Assembly: GCA_964635975.1 (NCBI GenBank) | Contig: CAZWPO010000031.1 | Location: forward strand, 1 to 24,284 | DNA length: 24,284 bases | DNA from: UBA5314 sp964635975 | GTDB lineage: Bacteria; Bacillota; Syntrophomonadia; Syntrophomonadales; Syntrophomonadaceae | Direction: 5' to 3' | Shown: positions 1 through 6,953 of the stretch, piece after piece | How the letters are laid out: every line of letters starts with the position of its first letter | Position numbering within the stretch: the stretch's first letter is position 1 | Notes under the pieces: model-generated | The model's input: the letters and a program-made list of their open reading frames with translations, nothing else | The model's database searches: none | What the model was told of the DNA's origin: nothing | Position numbers and translations under genes: made by a program

Positions 1-87
1 ATTAATACTTGCTGTAGCCAAATTGCTTAATGAAAATAATAGAATAATACACATTATTAAAGATGCAAATAATTTTCCTGTTTTCAT
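1..87 (-). CDS. Start of an exported protein (partial, runs off window)
   Basis: On the minus strand an ATG at 87-85 opens a frame that stays open for 29 codons to the window edge. A strong AGGAGG ribosome binding site lies at 93-98. The visible peptide looks like a Sec signal peptide: a Lys-containing start (MKTGK), a hydrophobic core (LIMCIILLFSL), then a polar stretch with an ATA-S signal peptidase I-like site near residues 25-27. Nothing of the mature protein is visible, so its function cannot be named. The next upstream elements are the folded RNA and small frame at 193-340, which could lie in its leader if transcription starts further right. Confidence 0.6.
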   Translation of the reverse strand, partial: MKTGKLFASLIMCIILLFSLSNLATASIN

Positions 88-156
88 AATAACCTCCTAA
101 ATTTCAGTATTTTGGTATCATTTCTTGTAAACTATTAATACCTTATTGCATGCTTG

Positions 157-183
157 TTGACACAATAACCGAGCCATTATAAT
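157..183 (+). promoter_or_regulatory. Candidate sigma-A promoter of a small RNA
   Basis: A perfect TTGACA at 157-162 is followed by a perfect TATAAT at 178-183 with a short 15-base spacer. AATAAT at 181-186 gives an 18-base spacer with one mismatch and is an alternative -10. Transcription would start around 190-193, which is where the long hairpin begins. No start codon with a ribosome binding site follows on this strand before 775, so a non-coding product is more likely than an mRNA. Confidence 0.45.
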
Positions 184-192
184 AATATTATT

Positions 193-260
193 AGTGGTTC
201 TGGCTAGGCTTTGATGGGCTCGAGGGTGAGAACTGATCCCGTATCGCCTACCGGGCCACT
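193..260 (+). ncRNA. Candidate structured small RNA (long hairpin)
   Basis: Read on the plus strand, 193-200 pairs with 253-260 and 202-209 pairs with 246-252. This gives about 15 base pairs with single-base bulges at 201 and 204. Inside it, 213-215 pairs with 243-245, 216-218 with 238-240, and 219-221 with 228-230. Two pairs in the basal stem are G-U (198-255 and 199-254). They pair only if the plus strand is transcribed, so the plus strand is favoured. A promoter sits directly upstream and U-rich sequence (ATTATTTT) follows at 261-268, possibly a weak terminator. I matched it to no known RNA class. TPP, c-di-GMP-I and hammerhead folds were considered and do not fit. Confidence 0.4.
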
Positions 261-310
261 ATTATTTTGCCTTCAGGCGGGTATCTTTGCCTTATTACAC
301 AGCTAATCAT
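248..310 (-). CDS. Possible 20-residue leader peptide
   Basis: A minus-strand ATG at 310-308 is preceded by AAGGAGGTG at 316-324, five bases away, which is an excellent Shine-Dalgarno sequence. The frame runs 20 codons (MISCVIRQRY..., ending IIVAR) to a TAG at 250-248. It is rich in basic and hydrophobic residues, has no recognisable motif, and overlaps the long hairpin. It could be a leader peptide or small protein upstream of the exported protein at 87. Alternatively, the ribosome binding site is the complement of a CACCUCCUU loop in a plus-strand RNA. The strength of the site is the only positive evidence. Confidence 0.25.
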   Translation of the reverse strand: MISCVIRQRYPPEGKIIVAR

Positions 311-340
311 CTTTTCACCTCCTTCCAAGAGTAATTAGCT
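301..340. promoter_or_regulatory. Hairpin enclosing an SD / anti-SD sequence
   Basis: AGCTAAT at 301-307 is perfectly complementary to ATTAGCT at 334-340, a 7-bp stem with a 26-base loop. On the minus strand the loop holds AAGGAGGTG plus the start codon of the 20-codon frame, so the stem could gate its translation. On the plus strand the loop displays CACCTCCTT, the same as the 3' end of 16S rRNA. Confidence 0.3.
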
Positions 341-387
341 CCCGGTATGGGAATTATATCACAATTATTACAGAATATTTCCAGCAG

Positions 388-471
388 GACACGAACTGTT
401 GCGTTTGCGACATGAACGGTTGAGTTTTGGACATGAACTACCTGGAATCTGACATGAACGTTCAAAATAGA
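388..471. repeat. Four direct repeats at an exact 21-base period
   Basis: GACAYGAAC occurs at 388-396 (as GACACGAAC), 409-417, 430-438 and 451-459, each start exactly 21 bases after the previous one. The first two full 21-base units agree at about 16 positions. The two-helical-turn spacing suggests one face of the DNA bound by a multimeric protein. On the complementary strand the core reads GTTCATGTC. Regularly spaced transposase-binding repeats of this sort are typical of the ends of IS21-family elements, so this may be a leftover IS end. No istA or istB is present in the window. An operator array is the alternative. Confidence 0.5.
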
Positions 472-694
472 GCAGAAAAGGCAGTATTTAGGGAATATTA
501 GCGAAAGGGACGGCGAAGAGATCTACAAAAAAACCTAATTCTAACATTCTGCATTCCAATCGCGCTCTACTCCTGGCAAGCTTCAATTCATACTAGCCAT
601 TCTTGAGTTGTAAGTACTTCTAACCAAAACATTTGAAACGGTTGCACTCTTCTTTTGTTCCATCTCTTTTATACTGGACCCCAACATTTTTAAC
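472..694. other. Intergenic stretch without a recognised feature
   Basis: Between the 21-base repeats and the likely yhbH promoter I see no frame with a credible ribosome binding site on either strand, no tRNA, and no strong hairpin. It may be degraded mobile-element sequence belonging with the repeats. Confidence 0.4.
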
Positions 695-723
695 CCATAT
701 TATCCCTTTGCAGCATATACATT
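695..723 (+). promoter_or_regulatory. Candidate sigma-E (mother-cell) promoter for yhbH-spoVR
   Basis: CCATATT at 695-701 resembles the sigma-E -35 element (KMATATT). After a 14-base spacer, TATACATT at 716-723 matches six of eight positions of the sigma-E -10 element CATACAAT. In Bacillus subtilis yhbH and spoVR belong to the sigma-E regulon, which supports the reading. It is a match by eye only. Confidence 0.4.
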
Positions 724-774
724 TATCAGTATGCTCTATTGCATTGTTCCTGGAGTTTGGCAAGGAGGATAGAT

Positions 775-1944
775 ATGGCTATATTTCGCGATTATGAAAG
801 CGGTGGGCGGGACCGCAGCGCCGAAGACCGCCGCCGCCACCGTCAACTGGTGGAGGAGTCAATAAAGAAGAATGTGGGTAGCATTATTGCCGAGGAGAGT
901 ATAATCGGCAAAAGCAAGGATAAAATCATCAAAATACCAGTCAGAGGAATTAAGGAATACCAGTTCATTTACGGGGCCAATCAGCCCGGAGTGGCAGAGG
1001 GTATGGGGCGCGAGAAGCGTGGAGACCGCATCGGTCAGCCAGGCGGCAATGAAGCAGGGCGCGGTGATCAGGCCGGCAGTGCCGAGGGGGATGAATACTA
1101 TGAAACTGAAGTAAGCTTGGAAGAGCTGGTCAGCTATCTGTTTGAAGATCTGGAGCTGCCTTTCATGGAGAGGAAGAAGTTTTCTTTTATTGAGAGTGAA
1201 CGCAAAACCCGGCGCTGGGGCATCCAGCTCAAGGGCATACCGCCCCGGTTAAACAAGAAAAAATCAATGGCGGAGCGGATAAAACGCAAGAAATCCATGG
1301 AAAGAACTCTTAAAGAATTGGAGATAGACGAAGGGATCGGGCGCTTTCCCTTTCGTGAAGAGGATCTTCGCTACCAGCGCACTGAGGAAGAGCTCAGGCC
1401 GGATTCGAATGCGGTGGTCATATGCATTATGGACAATTCTGGCTCAATGTATTTGAATAAGAAGTATTTGGCCAGAAGCTTCTTCTTTTTGCTCTATCAA
1501 TTTGTACGCTACCGCTACGCCAATGTTGAAATCGTATTTATTAATCATAGCACTACTGCCAAGGAAGTGAATGAAGAGGAATTTTTCCATCGCGGGGAGT
1601 CCGGCGGGACGATGATCAGCAGTGGATATGAAAAAGCTTTGGAGATCATCTGGGAAAGATTTAACCCTGAGTTGTGGAATGTCTACGCTTTTCACTGCAG
1701 TGACGGCGACAACTGGCCGGATGATATACGCAAATCGGTCTTCAGGGCCATGGAACTTTGTGAAATATGCAATTTGTTCGGCTACGGAGAAATAATATCG
1801 TCATGGACGGCGCCTAATTCTATGATCGAGGAATTCCGCAAAGCCTTGGATGATGTACCGAATTTTGTATCTGTTTCATTTGGCAGCAAAGAGGAAGTGT
1901 GGCCGGCATTTAAGAGGCTTTTGACACTTGCGGAAGGGGAGTGA
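775..1944 (+). CDS. yhbH: YhbH family sporulation protein (UPF0229/DUF444)
   Basis: The 389-residue product has the usual length for YhbH. Its start opens with the family signature MAIFRDYESGGRDRS, followed by an HRQLVEESIKKN stretch. I start at ATG 775 because AAGGAGG lies at 762-768; an in-frame ATG at 739 has no such site. The C-terminal half looks like a von Willebrand A fold, with VVICIMDNSGSM placing a MIDAS-type DxSxS motif at D220-S224, and later SGGT and HCSDGDNW. The middle is rich in Lys and Arg. In B. subtilis the gene is expressed in the mother cell; enterobacterial homologues (YeaH) sit with the AAA+ kinase PrkA/YeaG and SpoVR-like YcgB. Its molecular activity is not established. 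The stop lies just before the spoVR start, so the two are probably translationally coupled. Confidence 0.93.
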   Translation: MAIFRDYESGGRDRSAEDRRRHRQLVEESIKKNVGSIIAEESIIGKSKDKIIKIPVRGIKEYQFIYGANQPGVAEGMGREKRGDRIGQPGGNEAGRGDQAGSAEGDEYYETEVSLEELVSYLFEDLELPFMERKKFSFIESERKTRRWGIQLKGIPPRLNKKKSMAERIKRKKSMERTLKELEIDEGIGRFPFREEDLRYQRTEEELRPDSNAVVICIMDNSGSMYLNKKYLARSFFFLLYQFVRYRYANVEIVFINHSTTAKEVNEEEFFHRGESGGTMISSGYEKALEIIWERFNPELWNVYAFHCSDGDNWPDDIRKSVFRAMELCEICNLFGYGEIISSWTAPNSMIEEFRKALDDVPNFVSVSFGSKEEVWPAFKRLLTLAEGE

Positions 1945-1948
1945 TCGC

Positions 1949-3334
1949 TTGGCTAAGGATTATCATCTTGACGATCTGCTCCGTTTCAATGATGAGCTTG
2001 AAGTCCTTGTAAAAAACCATGGTCTTGATTGTTATGAACAGGAATTTGAGCTGTGCTCTTATGATGATATGCTGGCATACGAAGCTTATCTTGGATTGCC
2101 AACCCGCTATCCTCACTGGAGTTTCGGAAAGGCTTTTGAAAGGAAGAAGACTTTTTACCGTTACAATCTGAGCGGTCTTCCCTATGAAATGGTGATCAAC
2201 TCAAATCCCTGCCTGGCTTACCTCATGAAGGAGAACACTCTTCTTCTGCAGGTTTTGACCATGGCCCATGTTTACGGACACAATGATTTTTTTAAGAATA
2301 ATCGTCATTTCAAGATGGGGACCAGGGCTGATACGGCTATCGAAATGTTTAATTCACATGCCAGGAGGGTGCGGGCGTACTGTGCCGATCCCAGCATTGG
2401 CTACCAGAGGGTGGAAAAGATACTCGATGCTGCTCATGCCCTACGTTTTCAGACCCAGAGAGTAGTGGGAGAAAAATTGCAGAGCCGGGAGGAAGTAAAA
2501 CAGCGTCTGATCGACCGCCATACACCGGGCCGGTCAGACCACCCCCTGTTGCAAGCCCCCATTTCTCGAGAAGTTATTAGCCTGGACGCTCTGGTCCTGC
2601 AGCCGGAGGATGACCTTTTGCTGTTCCTGGCCACTAATGGCAAACTGAACGACTGGGAGCGGGATATCGTGGAGATGGTTCGAGAAGAAAGCAGCTATTT
2701 CCTGCCCCAGGTGGAAACGAAAATAATGAACGAAGGGTGGGCAAGCTACTGGCATTATAAACTGCTAAATGAGTTGGAACTGAGCCAGGATATGCATATC
2801 GAATTCCTGAAGCGCCATAACCAGGTGGTTTGTGCTCATGAAGGTTCTCTGAATCCCTACCATCTGGGGTTTAAGATATTTGAGAAACTGGCCGGGAAGG
2901 AGAATGGACAGGGGTTGATTTTTCAAGTTCGGCAGCAGGAAAGGGATGTATCTCTTTTGCTGCGATACCTGGATGAAGATTTATGCGAAGAGCTTCACTT
3001 GTTTGAGTATTTCCGCTCAGGACGGGAGTATCTCATCAGCGAGGTAGCGGATGAGGAAGGATGGAAAAAAATCCGCTCGACCCTGGTCAATCAGACCGGT
3101 CTGAATAGCATCCCCAATATTAGAGTTAATGATGTGAGTGATCGTAATGAGGTTCTGTATTTAGAACACGAAAGTGATGGGCGGGACCTGCAATTAGATT
3201 ATGCTATCAAGACCCTGCGCTATGTAGCCGCACTATGGGGTAGAAAAGTGGTACTAAATACTTCTGTGCGGGGAGTGAAACAGGTTTTAGAAAGCAACTA
3301 TGATCAAATAATCTATAATGGGAGTAACTTTTGA
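1949..3334 (+). CDS. spoVR: SpoVR family stage V sporulation protein
   Basis: The 461-residue product matches SpoVR across its length. It has the N-terminal YEQEFELCSYDDMLAYEA region, PTRYPHWSFGKAFE, an Asn/His-rich block MAHVYGHNDFFKNN near residue 104, NEGWASYWHYK near residue 260, and NPYHLGFKIFE. I choose TTG 1949, four bases past the yhbH stop, because AAGGGGAG at 1934-1941 is correctly spaced; an in-frame TTG at 1928 lies within yhbH and upstream of that site. In B. subtilis SpoVR is needed for proper spore cortex formation and is made in the mother cell. Its biochemistry is unknown, although the conserved His residues suggest metal binding (inference). Adjacency to yhbH is ancient and also occurs in proteobacteria. 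Here prkA is not next to it, and an unrelated AAA+ gene follows two genes on. Confidence 0.93.
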   Translation: MAKDYHLDDLLRFNDELEVLVKNHGLDCYEQEFELCSYDDMLAYEAYLGLPTRYPHWSFGKAFERKKTFYRYNLSGLPYEMVINSNPCLAYLMKENTLLLQVLTMAHVYGHNDFFKNNRHFKMGTRADTAIEMFNSHARRVRAYCADPSIGYQRVEKILDAAHALRFQTQRVVGEKLQSREEVKQRLIDRHTPGRSDHPLLQAPISREVISLDALVLQPEDDLLLFLATNGKLNDWERDIVEMVREESSYFLPQVETKIMNEGWASYWHYKLLNELELSQDMHIEFLKRHNQVVCAHEGSLNPYHLGFKIFEKLAGKENGQGLIFQVRQQERDVSLLLRYLDEDLCEELHLFEYFRSGREYLISEVADEEGWKKIRSTLVNQTGLNSIPNIRVNDVSDRNEVLYLEHESDGRDLQLDYAIKTLRYVAALWGRKVVLNTSVRGVKQVLESNYDQIIYNGSNF

Positions 3335-3409
3335 AGCTCTAGTAGGATTTGCGACAATGTTAGAGAAAATAATATAACAGCATTTTAAGGGGAGCTTAGC
3401 CGCAGCTGA

Positions 3410-3429
3410 CTTACTCCGAAGAGAGTAAG
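3410..3429. other. Intergenic hairpin
   Basis: CTTACTC at 3410-3416 pairs perfectly with GAGTAAG at 3423-3429 around a 6-base loop. No T-run follows, so it is not a clear terminator. It sits in the 181-base gap after spoVR and may set mRNA stability or partial termination before the membrane-protein gene. Confidence 0.3.
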
Positions 3430-3515
3430 GAAAGCAGATGGACATGCCAGATCGGTGACAATTTTTATAGGATTTAAACGAGGCTTCACATAAAACACTC
3501 GGGGAAGGTTGTGGA

Positions 3516-3956
3516 TTGATGCTGATGGGCCTGGCGGCCTTTGCCGGATTCCTTATGCTGGTATACTTTGTATACTTCATCAATGTGATAAAGGGTGCAC
3601 CACAGGTATTTGAGATGCAGCTTCTCAAGACTCTGGCTCAGTGGATGATATCGCGCGGTCCTTCCAGCCGCAGGCTGATATGGTTTTACTATCTGCTGAC
3701 CCTGGTTATGGAATTTGCCTATTTTGCTATGGTATTTTACCTGCTGGATAACCCGGTTATAAGGGTCTTCTCCATGTTTATGGTAAGCTTTGAAATCCTG
3801 CACGTACTGCTGGTTGGATACAACCTGTCCCGGTTTTTTGGCGGACATATTCCACTGAAGAACCTTTTGCGGTGGCCAGTGGAGAGGGCGAGCGCGATGC
3901 TGTTCTTCACACATACCTTCCTTGTGTTGATAAATATCATTTTTTATCAGGTTTAG
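3516..3956 (+). CDS. Four-helix membrane protein, unknown function
   Basis: I do not recognise this 146-residue protein. It is almost entirely membrane: helices at about 4-27 (AFAGFLMLVYFVYFINV), 48-72 (LIWFYYLLTLVMEFAYFAMV), 76-99 (VIRVFSMFMVSFEILHVLLV) and 123-146 (AMLFFTHTFLVLINIIFYQV). A short basic loop lies between helices 1 and 2 and a Gly/Arg loop between 3 and 4. Starts at TTG 3516 or ATG 3519 are equivalent; GGAAGG at 3503-3508 fits either. It lies between spoVR and the DUF815 ATPase, 25 bases ahead of the latter's start, on the same strand. It could anchor that ATPase or the SpoVR/YhbH pair at a membrane, but that is only context. Confidence 0.75.
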   Translation: MMLMGLAAFAGFLMLVYFVYFINVIKGAPQVFEMQLLKTLAQWMISRGPSSRRLIWFYYLLTLVMEFAYFAMVFYLLDNPVIRVFSMFMVSFEILHVLLVGYNLSRFFGGHIPLKNLLRWPVERASAMLFFTHTFLVLINIIFYQV

Positions 3957-3980
3957 CTGAATAAGTTGGAGGCGCATAAC

Positions 3981-5237
3981 TTGCTGAGTGAATTTGAAAA
4001 CGACATTGCCTCCCTGCTGCTTTACCGTGGGATTATAGAAAATCCTGCTATTAGATTTCTAAAAGAGATCAGCGGCATCATGGCATCCCGGGGAGATGGA
4101 AAAAAAACAGCGGTGAGAGACCAACTCTCTTCTTTTGCCCATTATTTGTGGGATATAGAAAGGCCGTTTGCGGATTTAATATTAGATCTGATCATTTATG
4201 ACGACAACCCTTTCAGTAGGGGAGCCGAGTTAAGCGGGATGGGAAATATGGAAGCAGGCTTGATCGCTGCTACACAGTCTGATCTAAGCAGGCTGCATGG
4301 GATTTTTCATCTTGATCTGGTACAGGTCGCCAGGTCAGTGGATCTGGAATTGATACTGCCGGAACAGCACCTGAATACGGAAGATGGAAATGCAGATATT
4401 CGCAGTGTTTTTGCCCGGTCATCGGATTGGCCGGTTTTAATCGAAGATCTGGCTTCCCACTATAAAAAATATTCGCGTGGAGTGATAGCCCGCTTCCGGG
4501 CTTTCACATGGGATCCCACCACGGGGCTAAGGGGCATTAAGCGGCCTGATCCCATAAGTTTGAGTGATATAGTCGGGTATAAGGAGCAGGTTCAGCTGAT
4601 CTCTAACAACACGGAAAAACTTCTCCAAAGAAAACCGGCCAATCACATCCTCTTGCATGGTCCGCGCGGGACCGGGAAGTCGAGTATCGTTAAGGCTTTG
4701 CTAAATGAGTATAGGGATGTGGGGCTGCGCCTGGTAGAGCTGAGCCGGGAAAATCTGCAGCACATTGATCAACTGGTGGAAATGCTTCAGAATTATGCAC
4801 CCGCGTTTATTATATTTATAGATGATCTTTCCTTCGAAGACTATGAGACAGAGTATAAGGGCTTTAAAGCTGTATTGGAGGGAAGTGTCACAGCCCGCCC
4901 CAAGAATATTCTGGTCTATGCCACATCCAATAGACGTCATCTCATCCGGGAGTTATTTTCGGACCGCCGGGCAGCAGACGAGGAGATACATGCGCAGGAG
5001 ACTATGCAGGAAAAACTGTCGCTGGCTGATCGCTTTGGCTTAAGCATCAGATTCCCCCCTCCCTCGAGTCAACTGTACCTGGAAATGATCGAAAAAATGG
5101 CACTGGACGCGGGAATCGATATGGACCGCGAGCTGTTACGCCGCCGGGCACTGGAATGGGAGCGCTTGCGGCATGGCCCCTCAGGCCGGGCAGCCCGGCA
5201 ATTCGTAGATTCACTTGAACAGCGTTACTACAAATAG
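3981..5237 (+). CDS. DUF815 family AAA+ ATPase
   Basis: The 418-residue protein has an N-terminal helical region (about 1-190) and a C-terminal AAA+ module of the DUF815 family. The module opens with DPISLSDIVGYKEQ. Walker A is GPRGTGKS at 227-234 and Walker B is FIIFIDDL with D281-D282. After these come the family hallmarks YKGFKAVLEG, YATSNRRHL (sensor 1 region), EKLSLADRFGL and the C-terminal GRAARQFVDSL. I start at TTG 3981 because TTGGAGG at 3966-3972 is spaced eight bases before it; the in-frame TTG at 3966 is itself part of that site. DUF815 ATPases are widespread and poorly characterised. Position downstream of a VWA-like protein (YhbH) recalls AAA+/VWA partnerships such as RavA-ViaA. 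The gene ends the operon, with a terminator 14 bases past its stop. Confidence 0.9.
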   Translation: MLSEFENDIASLLLYRGIIENPAIRFLKEISGIMASRGDGKKTAVRDQLSSFAHYLWDIERPFADLILDLIIYDDNPFSRGAELSGMGNMEAGLIAATQSDLSRLHGIFHLDLVQVARSVDLELILPEQHLNTEDGNADIRSVFARSSDWPVLIEDLASHYKKYSRGVIARFRAFTWDPTTGLRGIKRPDPISLSDIVGYKEQVQLISNNTEKLLQRKPANHILLHGPRGTGKSSIVKALLNEYRDVGLRLVELSRENLQHIDQLVEMLQNYAPAFIIFIDDLSFEDYETEYKGFKAVLEGSVTARPKNILVYATSNRRHLIRELFSDRRAADEEIHAQETMQEKLSLADRFGLSIRFPPPSSQLYLEMIEKMALDAGIDMDRELLRRRALEWERLRHGPSGRAARQFVDSLEQRYYK

Positions 5238-5250
5238 AACGAACAAGATC

Positions 5251-5282
5251 AAAAATGGGCTTTAAGAACAGCCCATTTTTTT
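5251..5282 (+). terminator. Rho-independent terminator after the DUF815 gene
   Basis: AAAAATGGGCT at 5251-5261 pairs with AGCCCATTTTT at 5270-5280 around an 8-base loop, followed by a T-run. It separates the yhbH-spoVR group from the germination operon. Confidence 0.9.
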
Positions 5283-5381
5283 ATTATTGGTGGTGCTGGG
5301 CTTGCTGGCATTGGTACTCAAATAGAATAGCTTCTGGAGGGGAGGGAAAAGATATACTATCTCAATTAGAGGGAGCAGCTT

Positions 5382-6953
5382 ATGAGGATCATTCCCAGAA
5401 AACCAGCCCCCAAGCCTGAAACAGCCAGCTCAAATAAAAGCAATATACCGGAAAATGACCTGCCCCTGGCTATAAAAGAAAAAGTAGACATGCTTGCTCC
5501 TTATCTGGACAAAAGCGAGGATATCATTAAACGCAGCTTTATGGTGGGCAGCAATCTGAAAATCCCTGCTCAGGCTGTTTACATTAATCAGATTATCGAT
5601 ACAGATGTTTTAAACCGGCAAGTCTTAGAACCGCTGATGCAGCATGGCGGAGCTGAGGCAGAAGCGCTTGTTAATAATGTAATAACCATGCTGAGCAATT
5701 CCAGCCTGCCCGTAGGCCAGGTCATGAAGGTCCGGGGTCTGAGGGAAGTAGTCCACAATATCTATGACGGGCTGGTCGTGGTCCTGGTAGATGGGTGTCA
5801 GGAAGCCCTGGTTATCGATATCCATGGGGGGGAATACCGCGCTGTGGACGAGCCGCCTGGAGAACGAACCGCGCGGGGACCGCGGGAAGGCTTTGTGGAG
5901 AACATGGATATCAACATTTCTATGATTCGCCGGCGCCTACGCGACCCTAACCTGGTGGTAAAGAAAACCATGGTAGGCAGACGTACGCGGACTCCGGTGG
6001 CTATATTATATATCGAAGATATTGCTTCTCTCGATGCTGTAAATGATCTGCGTAAGCGTTTAGATGCTATAGATACCGATGGAATTGTAGCGACCGGATT
6101 TATAGAGCAGTTTATAGAAAAATCCCCCTGGTCGCCTTTCCCTCAAGTGTGGAGCAGTGAACGCCCTGACCGGTTGACGATGAAGCTGCTGGAAGGAAGA
6201 ATCGTTTTAATAGCCCATGGAACTCCCCTGGCCATCACGGCGCCGACCCTGGCCCTCGAATTTTTTCAAGCCTCGGAAGACTACTACGAGCGGACAATTT
6301 ACAGTTCCTTTACGCGCTTCGTGCGCTTCTGTGCTTTTTTCCTGGCTGTTTCATTGCCAGCTCTATACATCGGCCTGCTGAGCTTCCATCCCGAACTGAT
6401 GCCCTTAAAGCTGCTGGTCCCTCTGGCCCAGTCTCGCACCCAGGTGCCATTTCCAGCTTTGCTTGAAGCATTGATTCAACTATTTATCATTGAGATGGTT
6501 ATTGAATCAGGACTGCGCCTGCCTGGCTCGGTGGGCCAAACCGTGGGCGTGGTGGCCGGAATTATCCTGGGTCAGGCGGCTATTGCCGCCAAGCTGGCCA
6601 GTCCGGCAGTAATTATTGTTATTGCCGTAACTACTATAGCCACCTATGTAATGCCCTCCAGCGGCATGCTGCTGGCTTCCCGCATTCTGCGCATACCTCT
6701 AATAATGGTCAGTGCTGTTTTCGGCATTTTTGGTTTTTCGATGGGCTGGTTGCTGATCGTTATTCATGTAGCTGCTCTGCAGGATTTCGGTGCCGCGTAC
6801 TACTCACCATTTGCGCCTATTCGCTGGAGTGATGCCAAAGACTCTGCCTTTCGGACATTTCTGTGGAAAATGGATAAACGCCCACTCTCCATACCTCATC
6901 AGGATTCACAGCGACAGGGCCAGACCAGACCGGAAAGCAGGGGCAAAGCATGA
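5382..6953 (+). CDS. Spore germination receptor A subunit (GerA family)
   Basis: The 523-residue protein is a GerA/GerKA-type A subunit of a nutrient germinant receptor in the inner spore membrane. The soluble N-terminal half carries family blocks: RSFMVGSN, AVYINQIIDTDVL, DGCQEALVIDIHGGEYRAVDEP, GPREGFVENMDINISMIRRRLRDPNL and GRRTRTPVAILYIEDIA. The C-terminal half has several membrane helices from about residue 310 (FVRFCAFFLAVSLPALYIGL, LIQLFIIEMVIESG, VVAGIILGQAAIAAKLASP, IPLIMVSAVFGIFGFSMGWLL), with the conserved E in FIIEMVIESG. The start ATG 5382 has AGGGAG at 5369-5374. TATACTA at 5353-5359 resembles a sigma-G -10, but no -35 lies at the right distance. The gene overlaps its GerB partner by ATGA. 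The germinant cannot be read from sequence. Confidence 0.95.
   Translation: MRIIPRKPAPKPETASSNKSNIPENDLPLAIKEKVDMLAPYLDKSEDIIKRSFMVGSNLKIPAQAVYINQIIDTDVLNRQVLEPLMQHGGAEAEALVNNVITMLSNSSLPVGQVMKVRGLREVVHNIYDGLVVVLVDGCQEALVIDIHGGEYRAVDEPPGERTARGPREGFVENMDINISMIRRRLRDPNLVVKKTMVGRRTRTPVAILYIEDIASLDAVNDLRKRLDAIDTDGIVATGFIEQFIEKSPWSPFPQVWSSERPDRLTMKLLEGRIVLIAHGTPLAITAPTLALEFFQASEDYYERTIYSSFTRFVRFCAFFLAVSLPALYIGLLSFHPELMPLKLLVPLAQSRTQVPFPALLEALIQLFIIEMVIESGLRLPGSVGQTVGVVAGIILGQAAIAAKLASPAVIIVIAVTTIATYVMPSSGMLLASRILRIPLIMVSAVFGIFGFSMGWLLIVIHVAALQDFGAAYYSPFAPIRWSDAKDSAFRTFLWKMDKRPLSIPHQDSQRQGQTRPESRGKA

Noticed and set aside
206..240. Hammerhead ribozyme (TTGATGG ... GAGAAC)
   Set aside because: The CUGAUGA and GAAA cores are both imperfect and no third stem with a cleavage site is present.
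224..255. TPP riboswitch-like words (GAGAACTGATCCCGTATCGCC)
   Set aside because: The second conserved half, with the GCGTAGGGA region, is missing, no thiamine gene follows, and the segment is explained by the long hairpin.
193..300. c-di-GMP-I riboswitch (GGCAAA and AAAGCCTA words on the minus strand)
   Set aside because: Order and spacing of the conserved blocks do not match, and the pairing is better on the plus strand.
388..471. CRISPR array
   Set aside because: The repeats are only about 9 conserved bases at a 21-base period with no unique spacers and no cas genes.
3486..3977. 163-codon minus-strand frame opposite the four-helix protein
   Set aside because: It is His/Gln-rich and not protein-like. 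The plus strand has a helix pattern with sharp hydrophobic segments and a ribosome binding site, so the plus frame is preferred.
5324..5359. Sigma-G promoter for the germination operon (AGAATA and TATACTA)
   Set aside because: The -10 resembles sigma-G, but the possible -35 is 23 bases away instead of about 17, so only the -10 is mentioned under the gene.
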